From Tenodera sinensis (Eukaryota; Arthropoda; Insecta; Mantodea; Mantidae), in assembly GCA_030765045.1 (NCBI GenBank), contig CM060964.1, positions 140,574,868 to 140,638,867 on the forward strand: a stretch of 64,000 nucleotides of DNA, read 5' to 3'. Every line of letters begins with the position of its first letter. Within the stretch, counting starts at the first letter, position 1. This document shows, piece by piece, positions 35,468 to 45,799 of this stretch. The notes beneath the pieces were generated by a model that saw nothing but the letters and a program-made list of their open reading frames with translations, was not told the DNA's origin and made no database searches. A program made the position numbers and the translations under genes.

Positions 35468-38400
35468 TTAGAGAGCATGAGTGGGTGACTGAGTGGGTGG
35501 GTGGGTGGGTGGGTGAGTGGTTGAGTGAGTGAGTGAATGGGTGAGTGGGTGAGTGGGTGGGTGAGCGAGTGAATGGGTGGGTGACTGAGTGGGTGGGTGG
35601 GTGGGTGGGTGAGTGGTTGAGTGAGTGAGTGAATGGGTGAGTGGGTGGGTGAGCGAGTGAATGAGTGGGTGACTGAGTGGGTGGGTGGGTGGGTGGGTGG
35701 GTGGGTGAGTGGTTGAGTGAGTGAGTGAATGGGTGAGTGGGTGAGTGGTTGAGTGAGTGAGTGAATGGGTGAGTGGGTGTGTGAGCGAGTGACTGAGTGG
35801 GTGACTGAGTGGGTGGTTGAGTGAGTGAATGGGTGAATAGTTGAGTGAGTGAATGGGTGAGTGGGTGAATGGGTGAGTGGGTGGGTGGGTGAGTGAGTGA
35901 GTGGGTGAGTGGGTGGGTGACTGAGTGGGTGGGTGACTGAGTGGGTGGGTGAGTGAGTGGGTGGGTGAGTGAGTGGGTGGTTGCGTAAGTGAGTGGGTGA
36001 GAGAGTGAGTGGGTGAGAGAGTGAGTGGGTGAGTGAGTGTGTGAGTGAGTGAGTGGGTGAGTGAGTGGGTGAGTGAGTGTGTGAGTGAGTGAGTGGGTGA
36101 GTGAGTGGGTGAGTGAGTGGGTGAGTGAGTGGGTGAGTGAGTGGGTGAGTGAGTGGGTGAGTGGGTGAGAGAGTGAGTGAGTGGGTGGGTGGGTGAGTGA
36201 GTGGGTGTGTGGATGGGTGAGTGAGTGGGTGAGTGAGTGCGTGGTTGCGTGAGTGGGTGGGTGAGAGAGAGTGAGTGGTTGCGTGAGTAAGTGCTTGAGT
36301 GGGTGTGTAGGTGGGTGAGTGGGTGGGTGAGTGAGTTTGTGTTTGAGTGAGTCGGTGTTTGAGTGAGTTGGTGGGTGAGTGAGTGGGTGAGTGAGTGGGT
36401 GTGTGAGTGGGTGGGTGAGTGAGTGGGTGTGTGTGAGTGTATGGGTGAGGTATGAGTGAGTGGTTGAGTGGGTGGGTGGGTGAGTGAGTGGGTGAGTGAA
36501 TGGGTGGGTGACTGAGTGGGTGACTGAGTGGGTGACTGAGTGGGTGACTGAGTGGGTGGGTGACTGAGTGAGTGGGTGACTGAGTGAGTGGATGTGTGAG
36601 TGAGTGGGTGTGTGAGTGAATGGGTGAGTGGTGGGTGGATGAGTGACTGAGTGGGTGATTGAGTGGGTGTGTGAGTGAGTGGGTGGGTGGGTGAGTGAGT
36701 GAGTGTGTGAGTGAGTGGGTTGGTGAAATGGTGAGTGGGTGGGTGAGTGAGTGACTGACTGAGTGAGCTGGTGAGTGAGTGGCTGACTGAATGAGTGGGT
36801 GAGTGAGTGGGTGACTGAATGAGTGGGTGAGTGAGTAGGTGAGTGAGTGAGTGAGTGTGTGAGTGGGTGAGTGTGAGTGAGTGGGTGTGTGAGTGAGTGG
36901 GTGTGTGAGTGAGTGGGTGGGTGGCTGAATGAGTGGGTGAGTGAGTGGGTGGGTGAGTGAGTGAGTGAGTGGGTGAGTGAGTGGGTGAGTGTGTGAGAGG
37001 GTGACTAAGTGAGTGGATGTGTGAGTGGTGGGTGAGTGAGTGGGTGACTGAGTGGGTGAGTGAGTGGGTGAGTGAGTGGGTGGGTGAGTGAGTGTGAGTG
37101 AGTGGGTGGGTGAGTTGGTGAGTGGGTGGGTGAGTGAGTGACTGAGTGAGTTGGTGAGTGGGTGACTGAATGAGTGAGTGGGTGACTGAATGAGTGGGTG
37201 AGTGAAGGAGTGAGTGTGTGAGTGGGTGAGTGTGTGAGTGAGTGGGTGACTAAGTGAGTGGATGAGTGAGTGGGTGAGAGTGAGTGCGTGGCTGAATGAG
37301 TGGGTGAGTGAGTGAGTGGATGAGTGAGTGAGTGGATGAGTGAGTGAGTGGATGAGTGAGTGAGTGGATGAGTGAGTGGGTGGGTGTGTGAGTGAATGGG
37401 TGAGTGAATGAGTGGGTGAGTGAGTGGGTGGGTGACTGAATGAGTGGGTGGGTGACTGAATGAGTGGGTGAGTGGGTGGGTGACTGAATGTGTGGGTGAG
37501 TGGGTGGGTGACTGAATGTGTGGGTGAGTGGGTGGGTGACTGAATGTGTGGGTGAGTGAGTGGGTGACTGAATGAGTGGGTGGGTGAGAGTGAGTGGGTG
37601 GCTGAATGATTGGGTGAGTGAGTGGATGAGTGAGTGGGTGGCTGAGAGTGAGTGGGTGGCTGAATGAGTGGGTGGCTGAATGAGTGGGTGACTAAGTGAG
37701 TAGATGAGTGAGTGGGTGGGTGAGTGAGTGGATGAGTGAGTGAGTGGATGAGTGAGTGAGTGAGTGGGTGACTGAATGAGTGGGTGACTGAATGAGTGGG
37801 TGAGTGAGTGGATGAGTGAGTGAGTGGGTGACTGAATGAGTGGGTGAGTGAGTGGGTGGGTAACTGAATGAGTGGGTGAGTGAGTGGATGAGTGAGTGAG
37901 TGGGTGACTGAATGAGTGGGTGACTGAATGAGTGTGTGACTGAATGAGTGTGTGACTGAATGAGTGGATGAGTGAGTGAGTGGATGAGTGAGTGAATGAG
38001 TGGGTGAGTGAATGAGTGGGTGACTGAATGAGTGGGTGACTGAATGAGTGGGTGACTGAATGAGTGGGTGACTGAATGAGTGGGTGACTGAATGAGTGGG
38101 TGACTGAATGAGTGGGTGAGTGAGTGGATGAGTGAGTGAGTGGATGAGTAAGTGAGTGGGTGACTGAATGAGTGAGTAACTGAATGAGTGGGTGAGTGAG
38201 TGGATGGGTGAGTGAGTGGATGAGTGAGTGAGTGAGTGGGTGACTGAATGAGTGGGTGACTGAATGAGTGGGTGAGTGAGTGGATGAGTGAGTGAGTGGA
38301 TGAGTGAGTGAGCGGGTGACTGAATGAGTGGGTGAGTGAGTGGGTGGGTAACTGAATGAGTGGGTGAGTGAGTGGGTGGGTAACTGAATGAGTGGGTGAG

Positions 38401-38944
38401 TGAGTGGGTGAGTGAGTGAGTGGGTGAGTGTATGAGTGAGTGGGTGACTAAGTGAGTGGATGAGTGAGTGGGTGGGTGAGAGTGAGTGGGTGGGTGAAAG
38501 TGAGTGAGTGGGTGAGAGTGAGTGAGTGGGTGAGAGTGAGTGGGTGGGTGGGTGGGTGGGTGGGAGGGTGGGTGGGTGGGTGGGTAAGTGAGTGTGTGAG
38601 TGAGTGGGTGACTAAGTGAGTGGATGAGTGAGTGGGTGGGTGGGTAAGTGAGTGTGTGAGTGAGTGGGTGACTAAGTGAGTGGATGAGTGGGTGGGTGGG
38701 TGGGTGGGTGGGTAAGTGAGTGTGTGAGTGAGTGGGTGACTAAGTGAGTGGATGAGTGAGTGGGTGGGTGAGAGTGAGTGTGTGGGAGGGTGGGTGGGTG
38801 GGTAAGTGAGTGGGTAAGTTTGTGCGAGTGGGTGTGATTGAGTGAGTGGGTGGGTGGGTGGGTGGGTAAGTGAGTGGGTAAGTTTGTGCGAGTGGGTGTG
38901 ATTGAGTGAGTGGGTGTGTGGTTGGGTGAGTGAGTGAGTGAGTA
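35468..38944. repeat. TGAG/TGGG tetranucleotide array, about 3.5 kb
   Basis: Built almost entirely from TGAG and TGGG with TGAC, TGAA, TGTG and GGAT variants. Local higher-order units are visible, such as GGGTGACTGAATGAGT repeated about seven times near 38000-38115, and blocks near 38590-38760. Runs such as GGGTGGGTGGGTGGGTGGG (near 35494, 35677 and 38540) satisfy the four-tract G-quadruplex pattern. Minus-strand Thr-His-Ser-Leu frames are by-products. The array ends at a LINE/SINE 3' remnant at 38946. Confidence 0.97.
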
Positions 38945-39000
38945 GCTTAAGGGCCAGTCGACATCGGGTCATTTGGGCCCGAAGTTAAATCTTAAAATTT
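38945..39000 (-). mobile_element. LINE/SINE 3'-end remnant bearing the ACTC tail
   Basis: GCTTAAGGGCCAGTCGACAT and CGGGTCATTTGGGCCC at the array end correspond to GGTTTAAGGACCCGTCGACA and ACTAGGTCATTAAGGCTC at 63281-63320, where the same TGAG repeat also directly precedes. On the minus strand both read as a conserved 3' end followed by an (ACTC)n tail. Confidence 0.65.
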
Positions 39001-40047
39001 AAAACATTCACTTAGGTTTAAAATGTGAAAAGCCAAGTATTAGTTAAAGTATTAAACAAAACAGCTACAGCCAAAAGATGAGACAATTAAAATACGATAA
39101 AATAATTCTTAAAGATAAAAAAGCTCCAAGAAACTAAAATATCCGTCAGCCTTATTTATCTAAGCTAATAGGGGCAACGGAACGCAGTACCGTCGCGTGT
39201 TCCAGTACCTGAATTTGGCTGCGTACAGCCTTCTTCCACACACGCTTCACAGTCATAGCAGCAAGCTGTGTACGAGCTCAAATGTCACGCTTCCCGGAGA
39301 CCGACCTGTTCGAATCGCGCACATCCACGAGGACTTATTGGCACTCACTTCAACTTTTCCACCTTGTTTAACAGTTCTTTACTGATTATACTTGGCGCAA
39401 CACTGACCTTGGCGGGCAAACACAACACGGCGCTGCTCGGCCTACGTGTATCCTATATAAGCCTACCACTTTTTCTTCGTTCAAATACGGGACACCTGAA
39501 ATAGTTGTCATCAACTGATCACTACTTTCTGAAAACCGTATTAAATAACATTAGCTGTTCATTAAAGCCTGTTTATACTGCTATTTGTTTACAGTTCTTC
39601 GGATGTGTGGAGATAAACTTCTTTAGAAGCCAGTTTACGTTCAATTTCTCGTGCTGTACAGTATCTGAGTTTCCACCATGCGCAATCTAAACTGTCGCAC
39701 TGCAAATTTTACAGTGAACTTCATAATTAAATTTTGTCTCTTCGAGGAAAGGACATGTTTCACTTAAGTTGGAAGAGAATGTGCATTACAATAGCTTAAA
39801 TTGACGCAAATAACAATACAACACATCAATTGCCAACACCAGACTAGCCTAACGTCCTCTGTTTTCACTGTTCACAAGAGTGCGTTAAAAATGATAATAA
39901 ATTAGATAAGCGCCAACTCAGCATTTCTCACAAGAGGAAGTGGCAACAATATGTAGCTAAGTTTTTAATTGAGGAAGATGGTGTCAAGAAGATACGGGAC
40001 CTATTCGCGTCCCAACAAAACTCGAGACGCGGGACACAGTTAAAAAT
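39001..40047. other. unassigned sequence
   Basis: Contains short frames only. No transposon or gene motif recognised. Confidence 0.45.
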
Positions 40048-40899
40048 CTGATGTGTTGCACTCACATGACTTTCTCTACTCTTGTACCTACCATTCTTAC
40101 AATCTCTTATCCCTGTATCTTCTTCGTGTTAGTTGAGATAAACTTTTGCAGAAATTATCTTATTGCTTACTTCATTTGCTGATGTCCTTATAGGAGGAAG
40201 GGGAATATGAGAATACAGTAGGCTTTGAGCGATAGTCAAATCTTTTAAAGCTTTGAGATACCGTTCTCTTTGCACGGTTAACATATAAACAAATGAATAA
40301 TGATGTTATATTTGACTCAAGTTTAAGTTTTCCATAACTCACACAAATAATAAGGCAACTCTCCGAAATGATTCATTCTGCAAAAAAAGTTATTTAGACA
40401 TAAATTGTGTATTTTACACAGGATCTACATTTTTCTGTAGTAAAGTTTGGTCTAGCTCTTACGGTTTACCAGTTATGCAAAAGTCATCCAGAGTAAATAC
40501 GAATAAAAGGGCTATAGCCAGAAAATTCAAAATTAATTTCTCATAAAAATATCTCAAACATGTGGCATTTTAATCCAAATCGTTGGAGCCAGTTACAAGA
40601 AAATCAAAATTTTCGAAAAAATTGCCATGTAAAGGTTAGTTTAGGGTTGAGCTATTTTCTCCAAAATCTTCGTGTCGCATCCTTGGAAGACAGTAATTTT
40701 AAATAGCAACTTTGGTTTTTAACCGACTGTTCGTTTTTGAGTTACCTACGCTGTCCACAGACTCACAGGCAGACACACACACGGACCTTTTTCTAAAAAT
40801 CCCTTTTGATTCAGGGTGCCTCAAAACATATTTCCGGTGAAATCTCCACATCGAATTTTTGGGTGGAATACAATACTTCCTCTACTTTACTATACGTAA
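40048..40899 (+). repeat. dispersed non-coding repeat, copy 2
   Basis: Homologous to 17981-18815. Its last bases (CTTTACTATACGTA) are followed by a SINE, after which the repeat resumes at about 41446 (CTTTACTGTACGTAGTAGAG), matching the uninterrupted CTTACTATACGTAGTAGCG of copy 1. Confidence 0.8.
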
Positions 40900-41446
40900 C
40901 CGAGCGGGATGGCTCAGGCGGTAACGTCTGTGGCCCGCATTCGGGAGCTCGCGGGTTCAATCTCCGTGGCCGCGCACTCTGATATGGGGTTTTCCGTGGT
41001 TCCCCCATGTCACTTAGGCGAATGCTTTCTTTCCATCATTTCCTTTCATTCCATTTCCTTATCTTTCAGGTGGTGCAGTTCCAGGCACGTAGTGTGGTCA
41101 GTGTCGGGCAGATGGCGTGGATGACTGCGCATGGTAACTGCTGCTCTCGCCGCTGGGTGGCGTCTGGTGGCCCTTGTCCTCAAGGGGGGGGGGGGGGGGA
41201 CGCTTCGTGCGATACCGCCCCGAACTCGCGGTGTGGTGCTGGCTGCTTGGCGGGGCCTAGCGCCGGGATGAAGACATCTCAGCACTGGTTAGGGACTTCC
41301 ACGCGTCTCTGGTGGACCTGTCCAGCTGCGAGTCTGATAGCACCCCTTCGGTTCCCTCATTCATTCCTGCCTCCTGGGGTGTGGTAGCCACAATAGACCT
41401 GTGTAGGTCGACGTGAGCGAGGTGTCCCCTTTCGTGCTGTACCCTT
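40900..41446 (+). mobile_element. tRNA-derived SINE with target-site duplication
   Basis: Starts with a tRNA-like head: ACCGAGCGGGATGGCTCAGG covers the A box and GCGGGTTCAATCTCC the B box. The body includes TTTTCCGTGGTTCCCCCATG and TTAGGCGAATGC, as in other members of the family. It is flanked by CTTTACTATACGTA and CTTTACTGTACGTA, a 14-base duplication with one mismatch, so both insertion boundaries are defined. A G run at about 41186-41199 lies inside. Transcription from the internal Pol III promoter and LINE-borrowed retrotransposition are known for such elements. The frames across it are incidental. Confidence 0.8.
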
Positions 41447-41469
41447 TACTGTACGTAGTAGAGATGGTA

Positions 41470-41805
41470 AAAAGGGGGACAGTCCCGTTTTTTACGGAAC
41501 GAATGGCAGGCTTAACCCTTATCCCTCTGCAATCCTAATCACTTATTAGTCGCACATTGTTCTACACATCCAAGTTTGGATTCATTCGGGAAATTATTTC
41601 ACGGTGCTGCAATTTAGATAAACAGCAGTGTAGTAATTCAAAGTATCTGCATGTGACTTCTTGTACACCAAGTAGTGCGAGAAGATAGTCCAAACGCGGC
41701 CGGAACCTTTGTCCTCGTGGTCGGATATCAAGATTACATGGTGCTCCGAAATATAGCCTGAGTAGGGTAGTTGGAGGAGGCGAGGCCACTTCTAAATTGG
41801 GCAAG
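41470..41805. other. unassigned sequence upstream of a candidate exon
   Basis: CpG-containing stretch with GGCGAGGCCACTT shortly before a strong ATG context; possibly a promoter region. Confidence 0.3.
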
Positions 41806-41837
41806 ATGGCCGCTATGCGTCATCTAAGGATTACAAG
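41806..41837 (+). CDS. candidate short first coding exon of an unknown gene
   Basis: ATG lies in a strong context (GCAAGATGGCC) and is followed by ten codons (MAAMRHLRIT) and two further bases up to a good donor, AAG/GTAAGG. The AAGATGGC motif is also common at animal promoters (YY1-type). No matching second exon was identified downstream, and the next kilobase is repeats. The call rests on start context and donor only, so it is weak. Confidence 0.2.
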
Positions 41838-41944
41838 GTAAGGTGATAGGGGAAGCAGGGCGTTGTACGTGTTTGAAGCATTCTCTAGGGATAACTTTTA
41901 AGGCGTATTTTTTGTAGTGTTTAACTACCGCTTTTACTACATAC

Positions 41945-42144
41945 GACACCGCAGGCGGTGACACTGATGATACATGGAATCAAGATGGAGCACAGGTGGA
42001 ATGAGATGGCGTGGGAAACCGGAGAACCCGAAGGAAACCTGCATCGCTTCGTCCACCACAAATCCCACATGCTGTTGCCTGGGATCGAACCCGGGCAGCT
42101 TTAGTGAGAAGCGAATGGTCTAACCACTCGGCTACGGCGCGGCC
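41945..42144 (-). mobile_element. tRNA-derived SINE, second family
   Basis: On the minus strand a tRNA-like head has an A box GTAGCCGAGTGG and a B box GGGTTCGATCCC; the body reads GTGGGATTTGTGGTGGACGA, GGGTTCTCCGGTTTCCC and CATCTCATTCCACCTGTGCT. The same body recurs at about 57770-57905 on the plus strand. The tRNA-like head resembles type II tRNAs (Leu/Ser) in its GCCGAGTGG. Confidence 0.7.
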
Positions 42145-42269
42145 TTTTAAGGCGTATAGCAGCGTATGTACATGTTTATCCACGTTCATAGTAGCTGAGT
42201 GTGTTGTTCGTTTGTATCTGATATATGTTGCCTAAAGCAAGAGCTTTCTATTTTGATTGAATATTACCA

Positions 42270-42563
42270 TAACCTATCCTGACCTAACCTATCCTAACCT
42301 AACCTATTTTAACCTAACCTATCCTAACCTAACCTAACCAAACCAAACCAAACCTAACCAAACCAAACCAAACCAAACCAAACCAAACCAAACCAAACCT
42401 ATCCTATCCAAACCTAACCTATCCAAACCTAACCTATCCAAACCTAACCTATCCAAACCTAACCTATCCAAACCTAACCTATCCAAACCTAACCTATCCA
42501 AACCTAACCTATCCAAACCTAACCTATCCAAACCTAACCTATCCAAACCTAACCTAACCTATC
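42270..42563 (-). repeat. TTAGG-like pentamer repeat with 15-bp higher-order units
   Basis: The plus strand reads CCTAA, CCTAT and CCAAA pentamers, equal to TTAGG, ATAGG and TTTGG on the minus strand. Between about 42405 and 42555 they are arranged as a regular 15-base unit (CCTATCCAAACCTAA) repeated about ten times; before it lies a CCAAA-only block and irregular CCTAA pentamers. TTAGG is the usual insect telomere repeat, so this may be interstitial telomere-like DNA or a simple repeat of similar composition. Confidence 0.9.
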
Positions 42564-42570
42564 TCATCTC

Positions 42571-43024
42571 ATTTTACTCGAGCATTCTATTCTGTTATAA
42601 CCTATTCTAACCGCCACACCATACCGTTTCAGACTTAGGTATTTCGGTTTGACTTGATGTTGTCTTTCAGCGACTTTAGACACTTTGAAGGTATCCCCCC
42701 CCCCCTCCTGCAAGCATGCGAACCCTAAGCATTTTCTCAACATTTCAAGATATATTTAGGCTATTTAGGAGTTCGGTAGGTATTTTAACCATTTTTGTGG
42801 TATTCTGAACGGTTTTACGAATTTTTGAACGCTTCTCTTAATTTTTCAGTGTCTTCACGGCTTTAGTATGTTTTGATACCTTCAACGAGTTTCTAAATCC
42901 ATTTTAGTATTTGTTATGCTTTCACGATCACATTTCATTCTTTTGCAAATTTATGAAGGAAGTTTATAGGGACTTGCTTACAGTCTTTCTAAGACTACCC
43001 TAACCTAACCCGAGCCAACCACAA
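42571..43024. other. unassigned sequence
   Basis: AT-rich with a C run at about 42695-42704. A further short CCTAACCTAACC stretch is at 42998-43012. Confidence 0.4.
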
Positions 43025-43274
43025 GTCTCAGAGATATTTCTTCATTGTCATTTGACATTGTCATTGTTTCTTCTATCCCCTACTCTTTCTTGAACTAACA
43101 GAAGATGTTCCAATCTTGATTTTGAACTAACTATTGACTACGTTTTTGTGCACTGCTCCAGTATGCTGCACATGTTAAATTCGTCTGATTTTTTTGCATA
43201 GTTCTGCATGTTCTAATGGTAACAGCTCGAACGTTGCTTACAGACTTTCTAAGACTATCCTAAACTAACCTAGC
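43025..43274 (+). repeat. direct repeat flanking the CAC/CAT array, left copy
   Basis: Shares GAAGATGTT, CTATTGACTA, TTTTTGCATA, GCTTACAGACTTTCTAAGAC and related blocks, in the same order, with 44125-44370. About 250 bp, strongly diverged. Confidence 0.7.
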
Positions 43275-43975
43275 CCACCACCACCGCCACCGCCATCACC
43301 ATCACCATCACCATCACCATCACCATCACCACCACCATCACCATCACCACCGCCATCACCATCACCATCACCATCACCATCACCATCTTCACCGCCACCA
43401 CCACCACCACCATCATCACCAGCACCACCATCACCACCACCCATACCATTACCATCTTCACCACCACCACCATCATCACCAGCACCACCATCACCACCAT
43501 CACCATCACCATCACCATCACCATCACCATCACCATCACCATCACCATCACCACCACCACCACCACCACCACCACCATCACCATCACCACCACCCATACC
43601 ATCACCATCTTCACCGCCACCACCACCATCATCACCAGCACCACCATCACCACCCCTAACACCGCCGCCACCATCGCCACTGCCACCACTACCATCATCA
43701 GTACCATCACCATCACCACCACCCATACCATCACCATCTTCACCGCCACCACCACCATCATCACCAGCACCACCATCCATACCATCACCATCTTCACCGC
43801 CACCACCACCATCATCACCATCACCACCACCCATACCATCACCATCTTCACCGCCACCACCACCATCACCAGCACCACCATCACCACCCCTAACACCGCC
43901 GCCACCATCATCAGTACCATCACCACTATCACCAGTACCATCACCACTAGGTATCACTAGCACCGCCACCACCGC
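43275..43975. repeat. CAC/CAT trinucleotide array, about 700 bp
   Basis: CACCATCAC-type repeats with CGCC, CTTC and CAGCAC variants and local higher-order units of about 60-100 bases. Gly-Asp and Met-Val frames on the minus strand are by-products. Confidence 0.97.
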
Positions 43976-44124
43976 CGTATTATGTAGCTATTGTATCGAG
44001 TATGTCCGACATCCCTTCTGTATCTAACCTGAGATAATCCTCTTTCTTTAGAAGTACTATTTACAACTTTATTGAGCTTTGTTTTTCACCCCTTTATAGA
44101 GCTTTAAACTAGCACTAAAAGCTG

Positions 44125-44370
44125 CCCTAACCATTGCCATTTGATGTTCTTGTCTTTCCAACCGCTCCTCTTCGTGAACTAATTTTAGAAGATGTTTTAT
44201 CACTGAAGTTCAACTAGCTATTGACTACTCTTTTGTACACTACTATAGTATGTTACGCATGTTAGTCCTGTTTTATTATTTTTTTGCATACTTCTGTGTT
44301 ATAATGACAGTGCCTAGAGCACTGCTTACGATCCTTCTAAGACTAAACCAAGCTGATCCTTCTCTAACCC
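44125..44370 (+). repeat. direct repeat flanking the CAC/CAT array, right copy
   Basis: Homologous to 43025-43274. Degenerate CACCATCATCAACC sequence at 44510-44560 suggests that this copy also had a CAC/CAT array. Confidence 0.7.
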
Positions 44371-44994
44371 CTTGTGTCTTAACAACTAACCAACCCTGTC
44401 ATCAGCTATGATAACCAAACATAGATTACGTCCCCCGAATTTTACGCGAATTTGAGATTCCTTCATCACATGTTCCATTATAACAGTGTTTAGCCCTAAG
44501 CTGAAACCAAGGACACCATCACCGTCACTAGCATAACCAGCACCATCATCAACCTTGATACCGTTAGGGGTGATAGTTATAACATTGCTGTCAAGACTCA
44601 AAGCTATAATAAATAAGCGGAAAAGAGCACAAGACCTTAACAACCGGCGGAAATTCAAACCAGCTCTAAGGAAACCAAGTGTTGAATCATGTGGTCTTCT
44701 CTGTGGCGCATGCGTGTGCCATTAGACCTGTTGGAACGTGTTCCGAAGGAGCAGACTATGTTTTATGAAATTAAATTATGAGCACAAAATTACATTTAGA
44801 ATGCATGTTCCATGTGCGGATAGTACTAAAACACTTCATTTAGAATACGCCAAATGGCTCGGTTATCATTCCATAGATTTTCACTTTTCATTGAGAAGTG
44901 GACAAAGACAAGCCTTATATCCGATTCTCACTCTCGTGTGTCAGCTATAGCGTTTTATCTCTGTAGAGGTCAGAGTAAGAATCTAACCATGGTG
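44371..44994. other. unassigned sequence
   Basis: Degenerate CAC/ATC remnants near 44510-44560; otherwise no feature recognised. Confidence 0.4.
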
Positions 44995-45235
44995 ATTCTT
45001 TTTATTAATGTCCTCCGACGTAATGTCATCGGACGACGAATGAGTGAAATGGGTGAAATGATGCTCGAATGAACCTGCGATCCATAGAGCTTAAAGTTAC
45101 CCGAACGATCGTCTTCTCAGGATAATGGAAAACCTGGATAAAACCTTATCCGCATAACTCACCCTAACCGAGATTTGAACTCGGGACCTCTTGGATCTGA
45201 ATCGATTGTGAAGCTTTTATCTAGGTACCCAAGAT
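44995..45235 (-). mobile_element. tRNA-derived SINE, third family
   Basis: Minus-strand copy of the element at 60553-60738: B box GAGTTCAAATCTC, then CATCATTTCACCCATTTCAC and the conserved 3' end CATTACGTCGGAGGACATTA with an A-rich tail. The A-box part is degraded. Confidence 0.75.
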
Positions 45236-45790
45236 GTAAGTTGAAAATGTGACCAAATAATACAATGCCCCGAACGTGGGCATTCATTCTTACCATGTGA
45301 CAGGATGCTAGACTTCTTGAGAAATTAGAGAGAAAAAAAAGCGTGTCTTCATACCAGAAGATTGTTACTCTCTATTAAGGAGTGCCTCGCGGAAATTTGA
45401 AGCTTAAAGCCCCATTTGGCACCATTTTTAAGAAGACTTTCAAAACTTATAAGCAACCATTTATTTACAATATCAATTTGTATTTTCAGATGATAGTATT
45501 TCAGTGTCTGAAGCACGCAACATGTTTGTATTTTATAACTTTGTCTCTATGAAGAAAGAGTACAATTAATGGTGGATTTAGCCATAATTCTATACAACTG
45601 ACCATTTTCAATAAATCAGGATAAACTAGTCGATATTATGAAGTTAGAACAGCTTATTCCTCCAGTGTATGAGCGTATTGAACATTTTGAAGACAATGAA
45701 AAGAACTGAGTGAAAAGATAACCTGGTATAATTGTCATGCCTTATTAATAACTATATTAATAACTTTAACTAATAACTATAATTAGTAAT
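45236..45790. other. unassigned AT-rich sequence
   Basis: Ends in an AT-rich TTAATAACTATA-type stretch that resembles the sequence behind the LINE at 47130-47185. Confidence 0.4.
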
Positions 45791-45799
45791 TAGATTATT

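Noticed and set aside
35468..38944. CRISPR-like array
   Set aside because: Simple tetranucleotide repeats without unique spacers, in eukaryotic DNA.
38448..38972. Minus-strand Thr-His-Ser-Leu frame of 174 codons
   Set aside because: Translation of the TGAG/TGGG array.
43265..43972. Gly-Asp-rich frames of 225-235 codons resembling RTX-like glycine repeats
   Set aside because: Pure trinucleotide repeat translation; no calcium-binding GGXGXD order, no flanking domain.
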